DNA of 64,000 nt from Mycobacterium sp. ACS4054 (GTDB lineage: Bacteria; Actinomycetota; Actinomycetes; Mycobacteriales; Mycobacteriaceae), in contig NZ_LZHV01000061.1 of the NCBI RefSeq assembly GCF_001667275.1, positions 62,001 through 126,000 of the forward strand. Direction: 5' to 3'. Under the pieces are notes generated by a model, which ran no database searches, had not been told where the DNA came from, and saw nothing but the letters and a program-made list of their open reading frames with translations. The translations under genes and the position numbers were made by a program. Of this stretch, positions 8,924 to 19,396 are shown piece after piece (position 1 is the first letter of the stretch; the number at the start of each line of letters is the position of its first letter).

Positions 8924-9271
8924 ATGGCGCTCACCGTGGAGATGATCACCTTCGACTGCAGCAATCCCGCGCAACTGAGTGGCTGGTGGGCCGAGCAGTT
9001 CGGCGGGACGACGCAGGAGCTGCTCGCCGACGAGTTCACCGTGGTGAGTCTGGCCGACGGTCCCCGGCTCGGATTCCAGAAGGTGCCCGACCCCACGCCG
9101 GGGAAGAACCGGTTGCACCTCGACTTCAGCGCCGCCGACGTCGACGGCGAGGTGTCTCGACTGACGGCCGCCGGGGCCACCGAGGTAGGCCGGCACTCAT
9201 TCGGCGCCAATTTCCGCTGGGTGGTGCTGGCCGACCCCGAGGGCAACGTCTTCTGCGTGGTCGGTCAATAG
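8924..9271 (+). CDS. VOC superfamily (glyoxalase-like) protein
   Basis: The 115-aa protein has the single-module vicinal-oxygen-chelate fold pattern. It opens with EMITFDCSNPAQLSGWWAEQF, has NRLHLDFSAADVD in the middle, and ends WVVLADPEGNVFCVV. Two such modules usually make a metal site in a dimer. It corresponds in size and position to Rv0801. The substrate is unknown. A short gap of 50 bp separates it from purL, but the functional link is uncertain. Confidence 0.85.
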   Translation: MALTVEMITFDCSNPAQLSGWWAEQFGGTTQELLADEFTVVSLADGPRLGFQKVPDPTPGKNRLHLDFSAADVDGEVSRLTAAGATEVGRHSFGANFRWVVLADPEGNVFCVVGQ

Positions 9272-9321
9272 CCGCCGCGGCGAGCCGACGGCGATAGCGG
9301 CGTCACCCTAGACTGTCTGGC

Positions 9322-11631
<2,310 letters not shown>

Positions 11632-11650
11632 GCCTTAGCGACGAATCCTG

Positions 11651-12286
11651 ATGGGCGAGAGCCGTTTCCGTCGGGCCCGCGCGTTCTCCCTGGCCGCCGC
11701 CCTGGTCGGCTGGAGCTTCATCGGCCCGCGACTGCCCACCCCATGGCGGGTCACCCTGCAGGCCGGTGCGGCCGGCCTGCTGGTGCTGGCGACGCGCGCG
11801 CCGCTGGGCCTGGAGCCGCCGCGGCTATGGGCCGGGCTGCGTTTGGGATCCGCGGCCGGTGCGGCCGTGGCGAGCGCGGTCGCCGCGACGACGGCCGTGC
11901 CCTCGGTGCGGGCGTCCATGGCCGGCCGGGATCCGGCCGGGTCGGTGCCCGGCTGGCTGCTGCTGCGGATTCCCGTCGGCACGGTTTGGGCCGAGGAGGC
12001 GGCGTTCCGTGCGGCGCTCACCGCCGTTGCCTCCGGGGCGTTCGGCCGGACCCGCGGAAGGTTGTTGCAGGCGGCCAGCTTTGGGCTCTCCCACATCGCC
12101 GACGCGCGCGCAGCGGGCGACCCGGTGGTGGGCACCGTGCTGGTGACGGGCATCGCGGGCTGGCTGTTCGGTTGGCTGGCGGACCGTTCCGGCAGCCTCG
12201 CCGCGCCGATGTTGGTGCACTTGGCCATCAACGAGGCCGGCGCGATCGCGGCGCTGAGCGTCGGGCGTCACGGGTTGATGGTGTAG
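11651..12286 (+). CDS. CPBP family intramembrane glutamic endopeptidase
   Basis: The 211-aa membrane protein carries the three CPBP/ABI catalytic motifs: AEEAAFR (EExxxR), FGLSHIAD and HLAINE. Several hydrophobic helices surround them. Family members cleave substrates within the membrane (Rce1-like) or protect against peptides. It starts 19 bp after purL and matches Rv0804. Its 3′ end overlaps the convergent MCE gene by 19 bp. Confidence 0.85.
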   Translation: MGESRFRRARAFSLAAALVGWSFIGPRLPTPWRVTLQAGAAGLLVLATRAPLGLEPPRLWAGLRLGSAAGAAVASAVAATTAVPSVRASMAGRDPAGSVPGWLLLRIPVGTVWAEEAAFRAALTAVASGAFGRTRGRLLQAASFGLSHIADARAAGDPVVGTVLVTGIAGWLFGWLADRSGSLAAPMLVHLAINEAGAIAALSVGRHGLMV

Positions 12287-13482
12287 TCGCCCAACTGGCG
12301 GCCCCACACGTGCTCGGTGAAAAGCGGTGAGCCCAGTTCGAAGTGGTTGTAGGGAGCCATGCTCGCGCCGGTGTCCATCACCAGGAAGGGCGCCGGCCAC
12401 AACTGCCGGGTGATCGTCTGCCAACAGCCCGGCCGCCCGCCGGGGCCGCCCCTCGCATTGGTCCGCGGCAGATTCTCCGGCCAGATATACGGACTGGGCG
12501 CGCCGGTGATCGCGCCGGCCGCGTGGGCGCCCAGCGAATAACCGTTGTCGCCAAGGGCGTTGTGGATCTTGGGCGCGACGTCGTTGAAATTGCGGATGGT
12601 GCAAAAGATTTCGGGACTGTACTCGTCGAGCAGCTGGCTGGAGCCAACCAGATCCGCGGCCCCGCGCGTCAGGTACGGTCCGCCGCGTTCGAAGACGTCG
12701 GCGCCCGCACCGCCCAGCCCGGCCGCCGCCAGCAGCGCCGCGTCCAGATCGGATTGCTGGCGGTCGAGCGTGCGCGCAGTGGTCACCGCGTGGTCGAGCG
12801 CCTCCCACAGGTCCGGCGAGGCGTCGGCGTAGGTGTCGCCGAGGGCGGCCAGCCGCGCGAGGTCGGCGCGGATCTCGGGCATCCGGGGATTCACGTCGTC
12901 GAGGATCGTGTTGCCGTTGATCAAAGAGGCGCCGAACTTTTCGCCCAGTCCGGTCAGGGCTTGTGCGGCGCCGGCGAGCGTGAGGTTCACCTTGACCGGA
13001 TCCACCTTTTCCGCGATCGACAGGAGCGTCTGGAACACGGTGTTGAATTCCGTGGTCACCGAGGTCGCCTCGATCACGGTCGACGGCGTGATCGACCGCG
13101 CCGCTGGGTGCGGAGGCGAACTCAGCGCGACGTATTTGTTGCCGAACACCGTGGTCGCCTTGATGGTGGCCGCGACATTGGCCGGGATCATCTCGACGTA
13201 TCGGGGGGTGATGTCCAGCGCCACCTTGGCGGCCGGCTTGCCGTCGCGGGTGATCTCGGAAATGCCGGCCACCCGGCCGATCTGGACCCCGTTGTAGGTG
13301 ACCTTGGAGCCGGGATCCATCACCAGGCCCGCCCGGGCGGCCACCATCGTCAGCCTCGTGGTCCGCGTGAGGTCCCCCCGGAACTGCAGGTACAGGAGCG
13401 ACCCGACCACGCCCATGATTACGAGCGTCACGAGGCCGACGGACTTGTACGGTGGCCCGCGCCGCAAGCGACGACGCTCCAT
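12268..13482 (-). CDS. Orphan MCE family (MlaD-domain) protein
   Basis: The 404-aa protein has a basic N-terminus, one membrane helix at about residues 14–34, then an MCE/MlaD domain (GLVMDPGSKVTYNGVQIGRVAGI) and a long helical region typical of MCE proteins. It is closest to the A-type pattern by eye. MCE proteins form hexameric tubes that carry lipids across the mycobacterial envelope, and they normally occur in sets of six with two YrbE permeases. Here it stands alone between purL/Rv0804 and purF, where M. tuberculosis has Rv0805 and Rv0806c instead. The partner permease is not in the window. Confidence 0.85.
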   Translation of the reverse strand: MERRRLRRGPPYKSVGLVTLVIMGVVGSLLYLQFRGDLTRTTRLTMVAARAGLVMDPGSKVTYNGVQIGRVAGISEITRDGKPAAKVALDITPRYVEMIPANVAATIKATTVFGNKYVALSSPPHPAARSITPSTVIEATSVTTEFNTVFQTLLSIAEKVDPVKVNLTLAGAAQALTGLGEKFGASLINGNTILDDVNPRMPEIRADLARLAALGDTYADASPDLWEALDHAVTTARTLDRQQSDLDAALLAAAGLGGAGADVFERGGPYLTRGAADLVGSSQLLDEYSPEIFCTIRNFNDVAPKIHNALGDNGYSLGAHAAGAITGAPSPYIWPENLPRTNARGGPGGRPGCWQTITRQLWPAPFLVMDTGASMAPYNHFELGSPLFTEHVWGRQLGDYTINP

Positions 13483-13501
13483 GAGTTTGAGACCCTAGGG
13501 T

Positions 13502-13891
13502 ATGGCCGCTCGTCAAAAGGCCGATCCGGCAAAGACCCGGCAGGCCGTGTTGGCCGTCGCGGACTGGCTGCGCGACGAATCCCGGCCCGCCCCCGACCGC
13601 GAGAGCCTCGCCGCCGCCGTCCGGCTCACCGCCCGCACCCTGGCCGCCGTGGCGCCCGGCGCCAGCGTCGAGGTGCGGATCCCGCCGTTCGCCGCGGTGC
13701 AGTGCATCGCCGGGCCCCGGCATACCCGCGGCACCCCGCCCAACGTGGTGGAGACCGATGCGCGCACCTGGCTGCTGCTGGTGGCCGGAAAGCTGTCGTT
13801 TTCGGCGGCGAAGGCCGCCGGCGCGCTGCGCCTTTCCGGGTCTCGAGCGGGTGAGATCGAACACTGCCTGCCGCTGTTCGATGTCGGCTGA
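13502..13891 (+). CDS. Sterol-carrier family protein (Rv0807 type)
   Basis: This 129-aa protein is annotated in mycobacteria as a sterol carrier family protein. The central strand RIPPFAAVQCIAGPRHTRGTPPNVVETDARTWLLL and C-terminal LSGSRAGEIEHCLPLF are characteristic. Its ATG follows directly after CCCTAGGGT, with only 19 bp between it and the divergent MCE gene, so its transcript is probably leaderless. It lies upstream of purF in the conserved order. Biochemical role is unproven. Confidence 0.8.
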   Translation: MAARQKADPAKTRQAVLAVADWLRDESRPAPDRESLAAAVRLTARTLAAVAPGASVEVRIPPFAAVQCIAGPRHTRGTPPNVVETDARTWLLLVAGKLSFSAAKAAGALRLSGSRAGEIEHCLPLFDVG

Positions 13892-14029
13892 AGATAACCC
13901 TGAACTGCAGGTTTAGGGTCGGGCGAGGGAATTTTTGGCGCTCAACACGCGCTGCAAATTCGCGGTCGCGGGTGTCGGACCCGTAGACTCCGTTACGTCA
14001 CCAACCGTTCCCCGGGGAGCCGCCCAATC

Positions 14030-15556
14030 GTGACCGTCCAGGAACCCGAGCAGGACCTGAACTCGCCCCGTGAAGAGTGTGGTGTATTCGGGGTCTGGGC
14101 CCCAGGCGAGGATGTCGCAAAGCTCACCTATTACGGCTTGTACGCGCTGCAGCATCGCGGGCAGGAAGCCGCGGGTATCGCCGTCGCCGACGGATCCCAG
14201 GTTCTCGTCTTCAAAGACTTGGGCTTGGTCAGCCAGGTGTTCGACGAGCAGACGCTCGCGGCCATGCAGGGACACGTTGCCATCGGGCATTGCCGCTACT
14301 CCACCACGGGCGACACCACGTGGGAGAACGCGCAGCCGGTGTTCCGAAACACCGCCGCCGGCACCGGCGTCGCGCTGGGCCACAACGGAAATCTGGTCAA
14401 CACCGCCGAGCTCGCCGCCCGCGCCCGCGACGCGGGGCTGATCGCCCGTCGCTGCCCCGCCCCCGCGACGACGGACTCCGACATCTTGGGCGCGCTGCTG
14501 GCCCATGGCGCCGCGGATTCCACCCTGGAGCAGGCGGCGCTGGACCTGCTGCCGACCGTGCGCGGCGCGTTCTGCCTGACGTTCATGGACGAGAACACGC
14601 TGTATGCGTGCCGCGATCCGCATGGGGTGCGGCCACTTTCGCTCGGACGCCTGGACCGCGGCTGGGTGGTGGCCTCCGAAACGGCCGCGCTCGACATCGT
14701 CGGCGCATCGTTCGTGCGCGATATCGAGCCGGGCGAGCTGCTGGCGATCGACGCGGACGGGGTGCGCTCCACGCGTTTCGCCAACCCCACGCCCAAGGGC
14801 TGCGTCTTCGAGTACGTCTACCTGGCCCGCCCGGACAGCACGATCGCCGGACGGTCCGTGCACGCGACCCGGGTGGAGATCGGCCGCCGGCTGGCCCGTG
14901 AATGCCCCGTCGAAGCCGACTTGGTGATCGGGGTGCCCGAGTCGGGCACGCCCGCCGCGGTCGGGTACGCGCAGGAATCCGGCATTCCGTACGGGCAAGG
15001 CCTGATGAAGAACGCGTACGTCGGGCGAACCTTCATCCAGCCGTCCCAGACCATCCGCCAGCTCGGTATCCGGCTGAAGCTCAACCCACTTCGCGAGGTC
15101 ATCCGCGGCAAGCGGCTGATCGTCGTCGACGACTCGATCGTGCGCGGCAACACCCAGCGCGCGCTGCTGCGCATGCTGCGCGAGGCCGGCGCCCTCGAAG
15201 TCCACGTGCGCATCGCGTCGCCGCCCGTGAAGTGGCCCTGCTTCTACGGCATCGACTTCCCGTCGCCGGCGGAGTTGATCGCCAATGCCGTGCAAGACAA
15301 AGAGGAAATGCTCGAAGCGGTGCGGCACGCCATCGGGGCGGACACCCTCGGCTACATCTCGCTGCGCGGGCTGGTCGCGGCGTCCGAGCAACCGGCCTCG
15401 CGACTCTGCACCGCGTGCTTCGACGGCAAGTATCCGATCGAACTGCCCGAGGAGACGGCCTTGGGCAAGAACGTCATCGAGCACATGCTCGCCAACGCCG
15501 CGCGGGGAGCCGGGCTGGACGATTTGGCGCCCGACGAAGTGCCGATCGTCCACTGA
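14030..15556 (+). CDS. purF: Amidophosphoribosyltransferase
   Basis: The 508-aa enzyme commits PRPP to purine synthesis by making phosphoribosylamine from glutamine. The N-terminal nucleophile is Cys17 of EECGVFG, exposed after propeptide cleavage. The glutaminase loop reads ALQHRGQEAAGI. The C-terminal phosphoribosyltransferase domain has LIVVDDSIVRGNT, the PRPP loop. A GTG start at 14030 is preceded by GGGGAGCC. It is followed after 71 bp by purM. Confidence 0.97.
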   Translation: MTVQEPEQDLNSPREECGVFGVWAPGEDVAKLTYYGLYALQHRGQEAAGIAVADGSQVLVFKDLGLVSQVFDEQTLAAMQGHVAIGHCRYSTTGDTTWENAQPVFRNTAAGTGVALGHNGNLVNTAELAARARDAGLIARRCPAPATTDSDILGALLAHGAADSTLEQAALDLLPTVRGAFCLTFMDENTLYACRDPHGVRPLSLGRLDRGWVVASETAALDIVGASFVRDIEPGELLAIDADGVRSTRFANPTPKGCVFEYVYLARPDSTIAGRSVHATRVEIGRRLARECPVEADLVIGVPESGTPAAVGYAQESGIPYGQGLMKNAYVGRTFIQPSQTIRQLGIRLKLNPLREVIRGKRLIVVDDSIVRGNTQRALLRMLREAGALEVHVRIASPPVKWPCFYGIDFPSPAELIANAVQDKEEMLEAVRHAIGADTLGYISLRGLVAASEQPASRLCTACFDGKYPIELPEETALGKNVIEHMLANAARGAGLDDLAPDEVPIVH

Positions 15557-15627
15557 CGGACGCCGGATCCGCCCCTTCCAAGACGTTTGATAACGGCGGT
15601 CGGCGGCGCCCGGTAGCCTTTATCGCG

Positions 15628-16722
15628 ATGACGGATCCCGGAAAAAGCCCCGGACGAAACCCGGGCAGCCACGGCATCACCTACGCGTCGGCCGGGGTGG
15701 ACATTGAGGCCGGCGACCGCGCCGTTGAAATGTTCAAGCCGCTGGCGACGAAGGCCACCAGGCCCGAGGTGCGGGGCGGCCTCGGCGGGTTCGCAGGGCT
15801 GTTCGCCTTGCGCAACGACTACCGCGAACCGCTGCTCGCGGCGTCCACCGACGGTGTGGGGACCAAACTTGCTGTCGCCCAAGCGATGGACAAGCACGAC
15901 ACCGTCGGCCTGGACCTGGTGGCGATGGTCGTCGACGACCTCGTGGTCTGCGGTGCGGAGCCGCTGTTCCTGCAGGACTACATCGCGGTGGGCCGGACGG
16001 TGCCCGAGCGCCTCAGCGCGATCGTCGCGGGCATCGCCGAGGGGTGCGTGCGGGCCGGCTGCGCGTTGCTCGGCGGCGAAACCGCCGAACACCCGGGGCT
16101 GATGGAACCGGACCACTACGACATCTCGGCCACCGGCGTCGGCGTCGTCGAGGCCGACGACGTGCTGGGCCCCGACCGCGTCAAGCCCGGCGACACCATC
16201 ATCGCGATGGGATCCTCGGGCCTGCACTCCAACGGCTACTCGTTGGCCCGCACGGTGCTGCTCGAAATCGACCGGATGAACCTCGCCGGCTATGTCGAGG
16301 AGTTCGGCCGCACGCTCGGTGAGGAGCTGCTCGAACCCACCCGGATCTACGCCAAGGACTGCCTGGCGTTGACCGCCGAAACCCATGTCCGCACGTTCTG
16401 CCATGTCACCGGCGGCGGCCTGGCGGGCAACCTGCAACGGGTCATCCCGCACGGCCTGGTCGCCGAAATCGACCGCGGGACCTGGACGCCCGCCCCGGTG
16501 TTCCCGATGATCGCCCAGCGCGGCCGGGTGACGCGCGAGGAGATGGAGAAGACCTTCAACATGGGCGTGGGTATGGTCGCCATCGTCGCGCCCGAGGACA
16601 CCGACCGTGCCCTGGCCATCCTGACGGCCCGGCATTTGGACTGCTGGGTGCTGGGGACCGTCGGCAAAGGCGGCAAAGCGGGCCCGCGGGCAAAGCTCGT
16701 GGGGCAGCACCCCAGATTTTAG
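15628..16722 (+). CDS. purM: Phosphoribosylformylglycinamidine cyclo-ligase
   Basis: The 364-aa AIR synthase closes the imidazole ring (FGAM to AIR, using ATP) as purine step five. Motifs include STDGVGTKL, MVVDDLVVCGAEPLFLQDYI, GGETAEHPGLM and CHVTGGGLAGNLQR. The ATG at 15628 gives exactly the M. tuberculosis length; the longer reading from 14902 overlaps purF out of frame and is not real. The pair purF–purM is conserved across actinobacteria. Confidence 0.97.
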   Translation: MTDPGKSPGRNPGSHGITYASAGVDIEAGDRAVEMFKPLATKATRPEVRGGLGGFAGLFALRNDYREPLLAASTDGVGTKLAVAQAMDKHDTVGLDLVAMVVDDLVVCGAEPLFLQDYIAVGRTVPERLSAIVAGIAEGCVRAGCALLGGETAEHPGLMEPDHYDISATGVGVVEADDVLGPDRVKPGDTIIAMGSSGLHSNGYSLARTVLLEIDRMNLAGYVEEFGRTLGEELLEPTRIYAKDCLALTAETHVRTFCHVTGGGLAGNLQRVIPHGLVAEIDRGTWTPAPVFPMIAQRGRVTREEMEKTFNMGVGMVAIVAPEDTDRALAILTARHLDCWVLGTVGKGGKAGPRAKLVGQHPRF

Positions 16723-16750
16723 AAAGCTGGAGCGAAGCTAGCGCCGGGGT

Positions 16751-16933
16751 TCAGCGACGCCAGTCGTCGCTGTCTTCCCAAGAGTCGCCGGCGCCGTCGT
16801 CCTCGAGTTCGGTGGAGTCGTCGCCCGTTCCTGACAACTCGCGCTGAAGCCGCGTGAAGTCGGTTTGCGGGGAACTGTATTTGAGTTCACGAGCAACCTT
16901 GGTCTGCTTTGCCTTAGCCCGGCCGCGGCCCAT
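16751..16933 (-). CDS. DUF3073 family small protein
   Basis: The 60-aa protein starts MGRGRAKAKQTKVARELKY and ends in an acidic, Trp-containing tail (DDGAGDSWEDSDDWRR). It is highly conserved in actinobacteria (Rv0810c) and of unknown function; the basic head and acidic tail suggest nucleic acid or ribosome contact. The ATG at 16933 is chosen over a longer in-frame reading because the conserved family starts there. It converges on purM. Confidence 0.9.
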   Translation of the reverse strand: MGRGRAKAKQTKVARELKYSSPQTDFTRLQRELSGTGDDSTELEDDGAGDSWEDSDDWRR

Positions 16934-17077
16934 GGGGGAACCCCCTCGCGCAATAACGGAGCGGCCCGAATCAGGCGGCTCCGATCTCTTGGTGTCGTTA
17001 TTGTCCTGTTGACAGTTTACCGTGCCTTGCGGTTGGGCGTCGGTGCCCCCCGCCGCTGTGGCGGACGTCATCGAGGA

Positions 17078-18163
17078 TTATCTCGCACCGCCCCGCAACC
17101 GTTCAACGGCCAGTCTGCCCGCGCCGATCTGTTCCGCCGGCGGCAGCGAATCGGCGTCGATCACCGCAGCGACCGACGCCTGCGGGCCGGTCGCCAGTTC
17201 GGTGTCGCCCGGCACCCCACGCTTGAGCAGCGCCAGGGCCACCGGCCCGAAATCCACGTGATCCACCACCGTGCCGAGTCGCCCGACGGCGCGCCCGCCG
17301 GCGAGGACGGGGTCGCCCGTCGCGGGCCGCTCCACCGAGCCGTCCAGGTGCAACAACACCAGCATCCGGGGCGGTCTGCCGAGGTTGTGGACCCGCGCCA
17401 CGGTCTCCTGCCCGCGATAGCACCCCTTGTCCAGGTGGACGGCGGCACCGATCCAGCCGACCTCGTGCGGAATCGTGCGCTCGTCGGTGTCGACGCCCAG
17501 TCGCGGGCGCAGCGCCGCCACCCGGTGCGCCTCGTACGCCCAGACCCCGGCGCGCCGCAGCCCGGCCTGCACCAATCGGTCCTGCCAGGCGGCGGAGTCG
17601 GCGCGCGGGACCAGCAGATCCAGTTCGATCTGGTCGGCGGGGGCGCCGGGCATCCGCCGCACGAAGCCACCGCCGGCGAGCGGGGCCGCGGTCAGCTCGG
17701 CGGGCAGGTCGTCCAGGCCGAGCGCGTCGAGCACCGCCCCGTCGGCCAGCCGCGGCCCCAACAGCGAGAGCACCGCCAGGTCGGCGGCCGCGGGCGCGGC
17801 ATCGGACCAGAAGACCATCTTGCGCAGGTAGTCCAGCAGCGGTTCGCCGCGCCACGGCTCGGTGTCGAGGTAGGTCGTGCCGCCGAGTTCCGTTTGGATC
17901 CAATGGTCTTCGACGCGGCCCTGGCCGTCGAGGCTGAGGTTTTGCGTGCTGGCCCCGTCGGGGAGATCGCTGACGTGCTGGGTGGAGATGTTGTGCAACC
18001 ACTTCCGCCGATCGCCACCGGTCAGCGTGAGCACCGCGCGGTGTGATCGGTCGATCACTACCGCGTCGGTTTCGGCCGCGCGCTGCTCACCGAGGGGATC
18101 GCCGTAATGCCAGACGGCCCCCGCGTCGGGGCCGGCCTCGGGCGAGGGCACTGCAGAAGACAC
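17078..18163 (-). CDS. YgfZ/GcvT-like folate-binding protein
   Basis: The 361-aa protein shows the YgfZ signature KGCYRGQE and the GcvT-type fold pattern, with early LTGGDRRKWLHNI. YgfZ (IBA57-like) proteins bind tetrahydrofolate and support repair or assembly of certain iron–sulfur enzymes. It matches Rv0811c. It is divergent from pabC, which also belongs to folate metabolism, with a 109-bp gap that carries two hairpin repeats. A 144-bp gap separates it from the DUF3073 gene downstream. Confidence 0.9.
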   Translation of the reverse strand: MSSAVPSPEAGPDAGAVWHYGDPLGEQRAAETDAVVIDRSHRAVLTLTGGDRRKWLHNISTQHVSDLPDGASTQNLSLDGQGRVEDHWIQTELGGTTYLDTEPWRGEPLLDYLRKMVFWSDAAPAAADLAVLSLLGPRLADGAVLDALGLDDLPAELTAAPLAGGGFVRRMPGAPADQIELDLLVPRADSAAWQDRLVQAGLRRAGVWAYEAHRVAALRPRLGVDTDERTIPHEVGWIGAAVHLDKGCYRGQETVARVHNLGRPPRMLVLLHLDGSVERPATGDPVLAGGRAVGRLGTVVDHVDFGPVALALLKRGVPGDTELATGPQASVAAVIDADSLPPAEQIGAGRLAVERLRGGAR

Positions 18164-18203
18164 ACGTCAACTCTACGGACCCTCGGGCGCTTCGTCGCCC
18201 AAC

Positions 18204-18249
18204 GTGCGGCCAGCCGCACAGCCGCCGCCGAGGGTGCGGCCAGCCGCAC
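18204..18249. repeat. Paired palindromic hairpins (GTGCGGCCAGCCGCAC)
   Basis: The 16-bp dyad GTGCGGCCAGCCGCAC appears at 18204–18219 and again at 18234–18249, 30 bp start to start. Each can fold into a 7-bp GC stem with a two-base loop. The pair lies in the divergent gap between the YgfZ-like gene and pabC. The same pair with the same 30-bp spacing occurs at 55748–55793, with one copy inverted. Confidence 0.75.
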
Positions 18250-18272
18250 GCTCGCGGCTAGGCTTTACCCCC

Positions 18273-19154
18273 ATGGCAGGCCAGAAGGGTGTGATCGTCA
18301 CGCTGGACGGCGAGATCCACCCGTCGGATGCCCCGCTGCTGCACGCCGACGACCTGGCGGCGGTGCGCGGCGACGGCGTCTTCGAGACGCTGCTGGTCCG
18401 CGACGGCCGACCCTGCCTTATCGAGTCCCACTTGCAGCGGCTGACCCACTCGGCACGGCTGACCGACCTGGCGGAGCCGGACTTGCCCGCCTGGCGCGGC
18501 GCGATCGAGATGGCCACCCGGCAATGGGTCGCGGGCACCGACGACGAAGGCGCGATGCGGCTGATCTACAGCCGCGGCCGGGAGGGCGGATCGACCCCCA
18601 CCGCCTATGTGATGGTCAACGCCGTACCCGAACGCGTGACGGCGGTTCGGCGCGAGGGGCTCGCCGCGGTGACGTTGGCACGCGGGCTACCCGCGGTGGG
18701 CACAGACGCGATGCCGTGGCTGCTGGCCGGCGCCAAGACGCTGTCCTACGCGGTCAACATGGCCGCCCTGCGGCACGCGGCCCGGCAAGGAGCGGGAGAC
18801 GTGATCTTCGTCAGCTCGGACGGCTACATCCTGGAAGGCCCGCGCTCGACGGTGGTGATCGCGACCGACGGCTCCGACGGCAACCCGTGCCTGCTGACGC
18901 CGCCGCCGTGGTATCCGATTCTGCGGGGCACCACGCAGCAGGCGCTGTTCGAGGTGGCCAGGGCCAAGGGCTACGACTGCGACTATCGCGCGTTGCGGCC
19001 CGCCGATCTGGTTGCCGCGCAAGGGATCTGGCTGGTCTCAAGTATGACGCTGGCCGCCCGGGTGCACACCCTCGACGGCCGTCCGCTGCCCCGCTCGCCG
19101 TTGGCCGCCGAATTCGCCGCGCTGGTCGACTCGGCGATCGTCAGCGATCGCTGA
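18273..19154 (+). CDS. pabC: Aminodeoxychorismate lyase (class IV PLP enzyme)
   Basis: The 293-aa enzyme belongs to fold-type IV PLP proteins. The Schiff-base Lys is in AGAKTLSYAVN, and the cofactor region SSDGYILEGPRSTVVI follows. The lyase splits 4-amino-4-deoxychorismate into p-aminobenzoate and pyruvate for folate synthesis. D-amino acid or branched-chain aminotransferase activity is the alternative within the fold. The ATG at 18273 (MAGQKGVIVTL) is chosen over an upstream in-frame ATG at 18204 that falls in the hairpin repeats. It matches Rv0812. Confidence 0.85.
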   Translation: MAGQKGVIVTLDGEIHPSDAPLLHADDLAAVRGDGVFETLLVRDGRPCLIESHLQRLTHSARLTDLAEPDLPAWRGAIEMATRQWVAGTDDEGAMRLIYSRGREGGSTPTAYVMVNAVPERVTAVRREGLAAVTLARGLPAVGTDAMPWLLAGAKTLSYAVNMAALRHAARQGAGDVIFVSSDGYILEGPRSTVVIATDGSDGNPCLLTPPPWYPILRGTTQQALFEVARAKGYDCDYRALRPADLVAAQGIWLVSSMTLAARVHTLDGRPLPRSPLAAEFAALVDSAIVSDR

Positions 19155-19208
19155 GCGCTGAATTGTGTTGTCGGCTCGCGGAATCGCGGGTACGGTCGGC
19201 CGTACACA

Positions 19209-19378
19209 AGAAGGGAGGTGGTCCGGGAAATTGATAGCTTCATGGACATGTGAGGTGGCTGCGCGCTAGCAGCAGTGGCTCTCGAATAGCTGGCGATTTA
19301 CGCGCGCTAGCGAATTCCACGCAGTCACCCGGCCCCCGAGCTTCCGGTCTGTCCAACCTGGAACCTTGCTCGGGGGCC
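19209..19378 (+). ncRNA. Putative structured RNA or leader element
   Basis: This gap between pabC and the TIR gene has clear structure. AGAAGGGAGGTGGTCC (19209–19224) can pair with all 16 bases of the mycobacterial 16S rRNA 3′ end, with two G·U pairs. After it come a 12-codon TTG frame (19231–19269) and a three-codon ATG frame at 19242. GCGCGCTAGC is repeated at 19261 and 19302. The segment ends in a long hairpin. No homologous RNA could be named. It may be a small RNA, a translated leader or a remnant. Confidence 0.35.
19331..19378. terminator. Long hairpin, probable bidirectional terminator
   Basis: GGCCCCCGAGC (19331–19341) pairs perfectly with GCTCGGGGGCC (19368–19378). Inside, TTCC and GGAA (19342–19345, 19360–19363) extend the stem. 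There is no U-tract, as is usual in mycobacteria. It lies between the ends of pabC and the TIR gene, so it could stop transcription from both sides. Confidence 0.6.
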
Positions 19379-19396
19379 GCGCCATGTCTGCGGCCG

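Noticed and set aside
11825..13864. 679-codon minus-strand frame over the MCE gene and Rv0807 homologue
   Set aside because: It runs across two real genes and two intergenic gaps, with a low-complexity protein.
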